This document shows positions 54,101 to 64,000 of a stretch of DNA of 64,000 bases, in pieces. Each line of letters opens with the position of its first letter. Position 1 is the stretch's first letter. Under the pieces are notes generated by a model, which saw only the letters and a program-made list of their open reading frames with translations, was not told the DNA's origin and did not search any database. A program made the translations under genes and the position numbers. This DNA comes from Centropus unirufus (lineage: Eukaryota > Chordata > Aves > Cuculiformes > Centropidae), in contig VYZI01000242.1 in NCBI GenBank assembly GCA_013397695.1, forward strand, positions 345,822 to 409,821, in the 5' to 3' direction.

Positions 54101-55256
54101 ACTGATGTTCTTAATGAGGGCACCTGTGTTGGTCTGTCCATCCGAAAACATCTCAACAACCTTTTCAGTTTGAAGTGCCAGATTTGATGCTGTTGTGCAG
54201 AGACCAACACCGATGATTTGTCTGCAACATCTGCCTGCTGGAAATCCAGAAATCCATGTGATTTCATCAGCAGCTCTAACAAGGGAAGGAATTGGGCTTA
54301 ATCATCTCAGATTTTATTCCTCTTCTTTCTTGGCCATTACCAAGAGGTGTGTGTGGTTTAGATAACCTGTCACTGGACTTGCCACTTTTCCTTCTCTCTG
54401 TCTGCTGGTTCTCATGGATTTCCACTGAGCTTCGTAAGGGTGATTAAAATGTGTACTGGGTCTGTCTGCAGATATTGCTTCAGCCAGTTCCTAACTTGTT
54501 GATTTTTTTCAAGATCTAGTCCTTTAAAAATTTACTCCTCAATATCCTTGTGCCATTCCTGTCATAAACAGTAACACTGAAAGACTGAAGCCTGTATCTT
54601 CTTGGCAAAAAAAGCTATGCTGGGCCATACCTCATTTTTCATTTTAAATGATACAGTCATTGGAAGCCCAGGAGAAGCATCAAGTCCTTGAGGAGATGTC
54701 TAAGAAATAATTTATTTTTTTAAGTTACACTTAGCAGTGAGGGTTCAGAAAGGCCTTAAGCCGCCTTATAAAAACCTATCTCTTCTACAGAAAATGATGA
54801 CAAGGGACTTGCTTTTTAAAAGGTCATATCTTAGGATGAGGGATACAGTACTATGTAGGAAAGAGAGCTGTGCCGTCTGGGAGGCACTGGGATTAATGCA
54901 TTTTACATCATGACTCATAATCATGTTTAGTGTAAATGGTCAATATTTTTTCTCCTCAGAGTTTGTGTCACGATCGGATATAAGCTTTTCATATAGGGAA
55001 TACAGTGTCAGCATAGGAATTTTGAGAGTTTAAAGGCTTCTGACAGCTGTCAGTTTAGAAATCTGTGAAAAGAGACATAAAAACAGTGATGAAAAATCCA
55101 CAGTAAGGGACAGCTTATCTATTTGATGTTGAAATGTTCACACATATTTTATTGTTCACTATAAAATTATGCAATTTATACATTGGCAACAATAAACTGT
55201 TTTGAAATAAAATTATCATGCTGAGAAATAAGTCAGAATTCATTTTTATTCCTAAG

Positions 55257-55267
55257 AAAAAAAAAAA
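55257..55267. repeat. poly(A) run of 11
   Basis: Eleven consecutive A bases in AT-rich unique sequence, with nothing diagnostic upstream. Confidence 0.85.
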
Positions 55268-58228
55268 GTAAGGATATTGAATATTCCTCTGACTTCTGTT
55301 GATGCTGCTCCTCTAAATGGTAACCTTGAAAAGATCTGCTTTTGATATGAGCACAGAGTCCTTGACTAGATGAGAAATGTGATATTTCTGGTAGCTTTCA
55401 AGCAAATAAGTACAACCTACAGCGTATCTGAATTCTAATGAAGGCATGGATGCATAGAACTACAGCCTCTCCTTTACAGCATGATGCTTGAAAACTGTGG
55501 TGATAGGAGAAAACATTAGCCAAAATTTTCTATTAGTATATACATGAATTAAGTGAAGCTCCATGCAGTTTTACAGTTTGCAGAGTTGCCAACTCTCGCA
55601 TGTAAATAAACTGTTAGTGTCATGACATGCAAGATCATTATTAATATATTACCGAACCAAGAAGGTGGGTTTTCTTAGACGTAAAAAAAATGAGCTTTCT
55701 GTTGTGGGAAAAAATTGGGAGGTAAGAATATTAGCCTCAGCATTCAGGGCACTGACTGAACATATTTCTGCAGCCTCATCACCTATTTATTTTGCCCGCT
55801 CTTAAGACCAACATTTCAATGACACAAAGTAAAAATCCAGGACTGCTTTGAGGATCCAGCAACTGACTTCTTTGTCCAAAACAAGGAAGCCTTGAATCAA
55901 GTATTAGTGCTTGTCTGCTTTTTTTTCTATATCCATAAAACTTTTTTTTTTGTTAGTAAATAGTACATTTTGGTGTGGATGATGTCACACATAACCCCAC
56001 ACCTGAGCTCTACAACATACTTCTTGTATTCCACTGAAGTCTGCCATAAGGCAGAAGCAAGTCCTGATGAATTCCTAATGAATTCAGATGTCAGAGTGGG
56101 TGTGACTATCAGCTAATTACAAATGTTGTTTGCATATATGCTGAAAACTTTCAGAATGGTTGGGTTTCTTCGTTGTGTTTATGAAATTGTGCTCAAGCAA
56201 GCTCCTTGAAAATTCATCCCACTGACTTGGTCTTTCTCTCCACCTTCTTTTGTCTTATATTCTGTTGTATAGAGGAGTCCTTCATTTGTATATCAAATTC
56301 TTTTAGACTATTTAATTTTATTTTAATTTAAGTACGGTTTTGGGGTTTGTGCCTCTGAAATTATTTTAGGTGCTGGGTGATGCAACCTATAAGTAAAGCC
56401 TTCCTCTGTCATGTAAATATGTTTTTGTACGGGTAGATTAAGGGCTGAAATTTGTTGCTGACCCAGAGGCTTCTGTATTCAGTGAGTAGTCTTACAAAAT
56501 CATTGCTAACTACAAACTACTTGACAGAGAGCAAGCTAGTATTTAGGAACTGCTTACTGTAAGATGTCTTTTCACTGCTGGAGTAGAAGGAGGTGAATGT
56601 AAATGAGGACTCTGACAAGAATAATTACCATTAATGTAACCTAGTGACTAAAAAACATAGGCATAATAAAATCTACTTGCTTCATATCTTATGTTAGTAG
56701 TGTTGCTGAATGGAGCACGAGATTGAGGCTCATCTGGAATAAGTGAGTTTTACTAAGTTCTACCTGTGCGTTATTACTGAGGAAACATACTTTTCATAAT
56801 GAAAAAGGAAGGATGATGTAGTACCTGGATGAGCACCTGATTGACTAACTACCTATGAGGCTAAAGCTACATGCAAAACAAGGCTAGCTCATCCCTTATT
56901 CCCATCACATTACCTTGCACAGCCCACCACTAGGAATGACAATGTAATTGTCTCCCAGTGTAGCTGGCATTTCAGATATGTGTTTAGTAATGCCTAATAC
57001 ATAATGATCACAACCTTCAAAAGATTATTTAGCACTCTTCAAGACCAGAAGGTATGACCCTAATTTAGCAAAGAAGATGCAGCTGAACAGAGCATTCATG
57101 CACCTGAATGCTTTTCCTGGATTAGGCTTTAACTTCTTACATGTACTTGAAATTCATACTCTTAAGAGTGCTCACAAATGTGTAGCCAGATTTTGACCCG
57201 GTTACTCAGACTGCTTCAAGATTGCCCACATGGGTAATTGGCCTGAAGTTGAGATCATTGCTTGTGAGCCTGATATAAGATAACGTTTATCCATGAAGAG
57301 GTGCACTTTAATCTCATTTGAACTAGTAGTGTAAGTGCCTCTCTTGAAAAGAACAGCTTTCTTTGCTGAAATAAATATTATATTACAATTCTTTGACAGG
57401 ATATGAATAGCACTGAGAATATTGTTTTGGTCATAAGGTCCATTGGTATATTTTATCTAAATTTGTGATCAAGATGCCAAAACTGTTAACGAAAGAGCCC
57501 CAGGACCTCCTTCTGATTAATAATTAATCTACTTTATTCAAGGGAGAAAAACTGCAAGGAATGCAGAAATTGAATTTCCATACAGGGAAAACTAAATCTG
57601 CAAAGTTTAGTTATTTACCCTACCCTGTTATCTGGTCTCTAAGCCATAATGTAATGATCTCTCTTTAACTGGGAACACAACAATCGTCATGCTGAAGTTC
57701 TCTGATGCTCCTTAGATGCAAATACTTCACATTCTCTCAAATAAGTAATATCCTTTGCTCTTTGAAGTCTTGTAGACCTTCCATTTACTATAAAAGAAGA
57801 AGTCATAAATTAACGTGACCAACAGATCAGGTAGAGTTAGAAAAAAAACACTTAGAAGCTCAGGCCTGTCAATATTTTTTTTAAGTTTTGTTTAAAAGTA
57901 TGGATAGGCGGTGAATGATGAAGGAAGTTAGTCTACAGAATTATGTTTAATGTAGAATTATGTAGTGCTTTTAATTTGTTGGAGTAAGAGGGCAATGGGA
58001 CTCATTCTTCTATCTTAAAAATATCTTGAAATCATATGAGCTACATATTTTAGTAAAGTTAAAATTAATAACACATTTATATACCAGGAAATGAGAGAAA
58101 AGCCAGGCCTTCTTTGGATATGTGGTAAGAAACAATTCTTTTTTTAAAAAAAAAATCTTCTTTAATTTGGTTTGCTTTTTTTAAAGCACATTGGTAGATG
58201 GAAGAACCTGTGAGGACAGTTATATCAT

Positions 58229-58253
58229 TAATAGTCCTTTAACAGGACTATTA
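58229..58253. repeat. perfect 10-bp inverted repeat, 5-base loop
   Basis: The arm taatagtcct (58229-58238) and its exact reverse complement aggactatta (58244-58253) are separated by ttaac. No T-run typical of a Pol III stop follows directly, and the stem is too short for a microRNA precursor. Confidence 0.9.
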
Positions 58254-58943
58254 GTTCAGGTATCACTTGGGATATTTGTTTCTTGGTTCTTGCTCAAATA
58301 GTTCAATTTATTTTAATTATCTCCTGTCTTTTTTTTCCCTGTGTTTTGTTTATACAGTCAAACTTAATGGAATAAAATTCTGTAGTAAGAGTGAAGAACT
58401 CTTTGGATGGAGATGTAAATATTCTCTTTTTCCCTTTCCCTTTAGGGATAAAAAAAGTGATGCCTCCAATTTTGTAATATTTATGTAAAGTTTTGAAAGG
58501 ATGCTCTTCATGTTTTCTCAGACCATCCCAATCTACTTCCTACAGACACATCAACTCTGTATAATTAATAAGCTTACAAATTTGCTTTCAAATACAATAA
58601 GATACCAATTTGCTTCCAAATTTGACTGCTAAACACAATCAGATTTTTAAAAAAAAAAATGCTAAAAACTAAAGGGCGAAAAACTGAGGGCAACCACCCT
58701 TCTTAAGAAGAAACAGAAATGACCAACCTTTTTGTATAACTATCTCTGTATATACAAGTGAAAGTGGGTATGTGTGTATGGGTGAGAGGCTTTTTTCTTG
58801 GAAAGCAGAGAAATAAATGTATCTGTGGAGTAAGAAATTGCTTTCTTCAAAGGGGAATGCACAGTATTTTATTAATGAACTTTTACTGCATATAGCAAGT
58901 ATGTCTGTGGCAGGGGTGAAAAAGATCTTAGCTATCTCCATTG

Positions 58944-58955
58944 ATATATATATAT
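58944..58955. repeat. (AT)n dinucleotide run
   Basis: About six AT units followed by agagg. A short simple repeat. Confidence 0.85.
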
Positions 58956-59284
58956 AGAGGTGCATATAGAGAGCGTAACCGTCCAACCTTGCATCCTATG
59001 GAGGGCAAAGAAAGGGGAGGGCAATGGGACTGTTTTGTGGTGATTAAAACCATCTTTTATAGAAAAAATAGATAACCCATGGGGCTTGATGACAGCAGAA
59101 GAGACTCACCTGCTTTTATGCTGCAAAAAAACTTTGCACTACAAGGAAAGCAATTTCCCAAAGGCATGTTGTGCATTACAACCGCCTTTAACCGCTTCTC
59201 CCAGGTCTGCTGCTACTACCTCTGAGAAGGCAACAGTCACATCTGTAGGCAGAAATATTCAGTCTCATGTTAGGGTGGGGTAGC

Positions 59285-59580
59285 CTTAGTTAAGGATCAA
59301 ATGCCCACCTAAGCCCCTTGCTTCCTCACTCTCCTCCACGGAAGGGGGAGAATTAAAAAGGCTCATGGGTTGAGATAAAGACAGCTAACATACTACAATG
59401 GGCAAAAGAGACTTCACTTGGGAACTTAATTTTATTGCCATTTAACATAGATTTGTGTACTGAGAAATAGAAAGAGAGGCATTAAAACAAGACCTTTCCT
59501 TCCCCCTCCCCTCTCACAGGCTCAGCTTTGGGGCCATTGGAGCCAGCTGCGTTCAGAGTTCAGAGACCCCTGAAGTACCG
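59285..59580 (-). mobile_element. partial LTR of an avian endogenous retrovirus, minus orientation
   Basis: The plus strand carries ggctcatgggttgagataaa followed by gacag, preceded by a C-rich stretch and ggaagggggagaatt. Its reverse complement, ctgtctttatctcaacccat, is a hallmark of the R/U5 part of LTRs I remember as very common in bird genomes. The bases that follow (atgggcaaaagagacttcac, ttgggaacttaattttattg, then ccttccttccccctcccctc) also fit that family read backwards. No internal retroviral sequence or second LTR is present, and neither LTR end is clean, so this is a decayed fragment of a solo LTR. The family name and exact borders are uncertain. Confidence 0.7.
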
Positions 59581-62500
59581 GCACTGGCACACCTGCACCC
59601 AATAAACATATATATAAGGAGAAAAGGTCTTACTTGGGATTCCCAAACCAAATTCAATATGCAGATATGTGAGAAACAGCACATTACATAGAAGCAGAAA
59701 CTGTATTAAAATAGATTACTGAAAGAGTATGAAATTAACATTAAAAGTAACACTTCATGGCACTTCCTGAGATGTCCTGGAGACCGTGTGAGAAAGCATG
59801 TGGCGTGTTTCCCTCATTAGAAAGCTGAAATTATCTCTAAAAATATAATTGTGATACAGAATATGATGTAGTATATGCCAACAGTTGTTTCTTATGTCAT
59901 ATGGCCAAGATAGTTTGAAAATATTTTTAAATAATTCGAAAAATTATGCTAGGTCTTCTAGTAAGTCAAATAAAGTCGTTGGTAATAATGACTTCTCTTA
60001 AAATTAAAAAGAGGAAAAAATGGAGATTCTTCACGCTACCTGAAATCCAAAGTAATACAGAATATTTATTAATGTAAAACGAAGGCTAAATAAACTGTTG
60101 AGAGGAAAAAAAAGCACATAGTAAAGAAAATTAGCTAAAAGAACTAAAAAAATAAAAAGGGCAATGGAACTGATAAAAAGATTCTGGCTTATCTCCTCAG
60201 GAGAGCTCATTTTAAAGCCATTTGTCAAATAAAAACTGAAAAGGAGTGTCATAAGAGATCCTAGATCTATTAAATCTGTCTTTTGGGTTTTCTATACCTA
60301 TTGTGTCTTATCGCCTCACAATACAGAGTGAATAAAATCATATTTTAAAATGTGAGACTGCCATTTATATCAAAAGATGCAATTACATTAGAGGAGGCAG
60401 TTTCAAATGGAGACTGAAAATACTTAAGATTTAATAAAACTTTCAGGAAGTTTGCTAAAATTTTAGAAAGAGGAAGGCCTTTGAAAAGACTGTGGAAGTG
60501 ACAGTGTCTGATCAGTGGGATTGTTTTCAAACCTACAGCTACAGCTTTCAAGATGCTTAAAAAACATCACTAGTGCTATATGCCTTCACATTACACTGTT
60601 TTGTTGAAAGTAAAATGCATGTTTGGAATGAGTAAATTTTGAAAGCCCTGACCTCACACTAAATTGTATTTCTTTGCTTGAATAATTGTAATTTTTATGA
60701 TATTATTCTATTACGGCAATTATAGTATACAGTGTTTCATTGTTGTAAAACTAAAAGGGTTTTTAGCTACTCTCTATATATTCTTTTTACAATCCTTATC
60801 TCAGAGCTAAGTTTGCAATTCATGAATTAAATTCATGAACGGTCATCCAGAAATCAAGTAAGAAGCCCTAACTGAAAATCAAAGGAATGTTTTCAATTAT
60901 AAGGCTACAGATTCTGATTTCCAATCAATAGTTGTATACGGATATAGTTGTATGTATAGCTGGGCTTCTTATTGTCAGATTTCCTTTCAAGTGTATTAAA
61001 ACATACACTGCTTGAAAGAATGAAGATTAATGTGTAGTCTGCTACTAAAAATGAGCCAACTTGTATTGTAAGGGTGGAAGAGCCAGATAACCTGTTACCT
61101 ATGATGAATGGAGTCTGCCCATGTTGCTCACAAAGGCACTTGTTTTGTCATTGTGATTCATAAAAGGACTTTTAGTATGTTGAGTGGCTATTGTTACTGT
61201 TTTGAGCTATTTTGAATGATATGAATACTACTTGATCTTAAAGTACAGAAAAATCTGCCTTGTGTTTATTTCAAGAAATAGCATTTTGTGTCAAGACAGA
61301 TTGCAGAAAACAACAGCTCATTTTGTGGTTTATTCATAAACACTTTGACCTTCAGAAAAATCGCTTAATCTACCCTCCAACTCTATTGACCATTTTATAA
61401 ATAGTAATTTTCCATTTTAAGTGCATTTTTGAAAACAATCTATCCGTAGTTTCAAAAAGGTTGAGATACTATGATGATAAGAGAGAAAAATAGCAAAGTA
61501 GATGTTGTTTAGCTTCCTCCTCTTCTTGCTGGGTCATTTGCTGTAGGTACAGGGGCACTATTTGGAATATTAAACAAGGATTCCCTAGTGAAATGTTATG
61601 GCCTTGGTATAGGAATTGCCAGGCCAGAGTCTGCGTTGAGTCTGTGACTCAACAGATCAGACTAGGTTATTCTAACGGCATCCTTCATTTGGGAATTTAG
61701 TTGATGTTAGAGGTCTCAGCTGAAAACACTGAGCAAAAGATCTGTTGACATGAGATGATATTCCATGCAGTTCTTACTTTGTATATTATCTCCAGTTCTC
61801 CTGGCGATAGCCTATATCAGTAGAGAACAAAGCACAAAAACCCATGTCATTTTTCATATATCTCTGCAAAAATAAAATATTCATATCTGTGTATAAATGG
61901 CAGCATAAATGTAAATCCTCATGCTGGTACCACGCAGAGATCACTGATGCAGCCCCTGCAAAGGATCTTCTACAGAGTTTGCAAGAGGATTGCTGCGCTG
62001 CTCTATGGGCTTGCGCACACAGTGAGTGCAGCTTCCACTGAAGGCCACACAGAAACCATGACCAGTAGAACTGTTTGTTCAGCTTTCTGTGCTACAGTGG
62101 TCAGGAGAGTAGTACAAGATTTCCAGTTTAGAGTTGAGTTTGTTAAGCACAGGACAGTCCCCAGGGTATGTATAAAAGGAATGGGATGGAGGTCCTCCAA
62201 GAGGACTTTAAATTAAATGGGTGCTAGTTCTGGTAGCTTAACCAAGGTAATCACAAGGTGTTTAGCACCTTGAGTTAGTGTCCCGCCCCACTGATGATTA
62301 CTTTGCCTGAAGCTCTCCTAAGAAACTGAGTCTATGGCCACCCATCAGGAGTGACACATGTTAACAAGTACCAGTAACTCGGGTAACAAGGAAGAGTTGC
62401 AAAAAATGCTGCACAGTCTAACTTGCTCTCCCTCTTCTTACCACAGCAGAACAGAGTCAGAAGCAGGACACTTGTCCCCTTTAATCTGATCTCTGGCCAT

Positions 62501-64000
62501 GTGTGAACTGCAGCTTGCCATTGACTATCTTTTAGAAGGAAAGACAAGACCCAGAAAGGCAATAGTTTCTCTTCTGTGCTTTTTAAAGACCTGCCTAAGA
62601 GAATAATAATTAAAACAAAAGTTTCACTAATTATATTCAGCAAAGACAATACTTGGATTCCCAGGCTTTAAACAATATTATTGGATGGCTGACTTAAATA
62701 AAACACAGGCCATCAAACTTCCTCCGTGCTAGGACAGGTAGAATATTGAACGCTTGGCCTTAATGTACTTTATTTCCTGTTAATGGGAAATTTACTATTC
62801 CAACAGATTTTCTTAATTAGGAAACCCAATGGATTTGGACCTTCTTTCTGAAAGACAATAAAACTACAGCAATTCCTGTCACCGCCTTAAAAAATCTAGC
62901 TTCAAAACATTTAAAAGTTGAAAAATTAGTTTAGTAGAAAAAGACATAACATATTAATAATCTATTTTAAGATTACTATTTACAAACCAAGGCAACAGGA
63001 AAGGGTTATGACATTTTCCTCTCACATCTTCCACTTATATTGTTCTGTAATTAAAAATATTTAAAGTTCTATGATCGGTTTAGAATCACCCTTATTCCTC
63101 AATGGTCAGAGGAGTGAGAACATATTAAAATGTAAGTTGAAGATACAAAAAAAGCAACCTGAATTTAAATATATTTATACAACTGTTTTTACATTTCAAA
63201 TTGAAAGTGGAAGTAAGAAAAACTGAGACTGTCTCCATATGCAAATCAATGGAATTAATCAAGTTGCGCATAATCTAAGCAAACTTTCTGAAAATATTTA
63301 AAAATTTTGGTCAAGATTGAGATTTTAATAAGTTACATAGCTTTTCATAGAATTCTTCCAGCTGTGTAAAAATAACTTATTTTTATTGGACAGACAGGAA
63401 AGGCAAACTACTGGTTCAGTAAAAGGCAAATATGTGAATTTTTCTTTCTCTCCCATTTTCTTACACCGGGACAAATAAGAATGGAAAAAGATAGACTCTT
63501 GTCTAGTTCAAAACAAAGCCCTTCCCTGAAAGTGTCAAGCAAAACAATACATTGCTTAATGTTAATTAATTAATGGAAAGCACACTCGTTTTTGGCAAGG
63601 TATGGCAGATTCTACTGTACATACTCAAGTCTGTGGTTCACAAAACAGGAGCCAGAAAATGCGCAATAGTAGAGTTATCATGAAATGATAACTGGTTCGA
63701 GGCAGATCATTGCTGTTTCCTGAAAGCATAGAACTACTGGTAGTTCCAGTTATTGGAAGAATTATTTGTATAAGAAATACTATGTTCTTTCCAGGAACCT
63801 GTATTTAGAGACTACTGAAAGAGCAAATGCAAAACCCATTAAGAGCCAAAGAGTTTCTCACAATACTCTTTTTAATACAGACCTGCAGTATTATAAGGAT
63901 CAATTTCATATAGTAAAAGGTCAGACTCCTGAGATGCAGCTTTTCAAGTAAGACAAACAGATATAATTCCACCAGCATCACTGAGTTTTGTCAGCTGACA
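59581..64000. other. unique AT-rich noncoding DNA
   Basis: No gene or repeat is recognised to the end of the window. The stretch 61930-62220 is locally richer in GC and CpG and has an ATG-started frame of 89 codons, with a GTGAGT splice-donor-like site at 62022-62027. It gives no protein I know. A 9-bp hairpin with a 3-base loop lies at 63673-63693. Confidence 0.6.
63673..63693. repeat. perfect 9-bp inverted repeat, 3-base loop
   Basis: agttatcat (63673-63681) and atgataact (63685-63693) are exact reverse complements around GAA. The neighbouring ggttcgag resembles a tRNA T-loop by chance, but no cloverleaf can be drawn around it. Confidence 0.9.

Larger units (their letters stand above)
49172..59284. 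other. unique AT-rich noncoding DNA
   Basis: A 10-kb stretch without a recognised gene or TE. The longest frame in the window (about 151 codons, minus strand, 53827-54282, starting at TTG) and two further minus-strand frames just downstream (53359-53810) give no recognisable protein. Low-complexity sequence lies at 51031-51112, 55257-55267 and 58944-58955, and a perfect hairpin at 58229-58253. Confidence 0.6.

Noticed and set aside
53359..54282. Longest open frame in the window (about 151 codons, minus strand) with two further minus-strand frames downstream
   Set aside because: It begins at TTG, the frames do not join, and no domain or family is recognisable. By a rough estimate about one frame of this length is expected by chance in 64 kb of both strands at this base composition.
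63660..63710. ggttcgag with a nearby hairpin considered as a tRNA or tRNA-derived SINE
   Set aside because: No A-box at the proper distance and no cloverleaf or acceptor stem could be drawn.

Overview
The window reads as a piece of a bird nuclear chromosome, intergenic or deep intronic. It is AT-rich, has stop codons in every frame, shows no bacterial gene organisation, and its only readily recognisable elements are CR1 (chicken repeat 1) LINE fragments plus one LTR piece of a type common in bird genomes. CR1 also occurs in turtles and crocodilians. The bird call rests on the CR1 3' tail sequences, the LTR and the low repeat density, and I cannot name the species.

I find no protein-coding gene, rRNA, tRNA or other RNA gene that I can support. 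The open frames in the window are short (longest about 150 codons). The longest ones I checked begin at TTG rather than ATG, and none gives a protein I recognise except LINE reverse-transcriptase fragments. That is what noncoding DNA of this length and composition would give by chance.

Layout: 1-7824 unique AT-rich DNA with a small cluster of splice-site-like signals near 3.8-4.4 kb; 7825-8411 CR1; 8412-16879 unique DNA with a TG microsatellite; 16880-17903 two CR1 pieces in opposite orientation forming an inverted repeat; 19745-20230 and 21115-22257 internal CR1 ORF2 (reverse transcriptase) pieces that lack their 3' tails; 26362-27031 CR1 3' piece that may be the other half of the 21115-22257 copy; 31935-32345 an old CR1 piece; 43382-44041 and 48921-49171 CR1 3' ends; 59285-59580 an antisense LTR fragment; the rest is unique DNA with homopolymer runs, short tandem duplications and a few perfect palindromes.

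No genes here work together. Eight of the nine CR1 pieces lie on the plus strand and the LTR piece on the minus strand. Nothing in the window looks like a new gene system. The more useful leads are the possible split CR1 (21115-22257 with 26362-27031), the inverted CR1 pair, and a few weak exon-like segments that transcript data could settle. CR1 and LTR identifications are from memory of avian consensus sequences and from comparing the copies with one another, so boundaries are good to roughly 10-40 bases.
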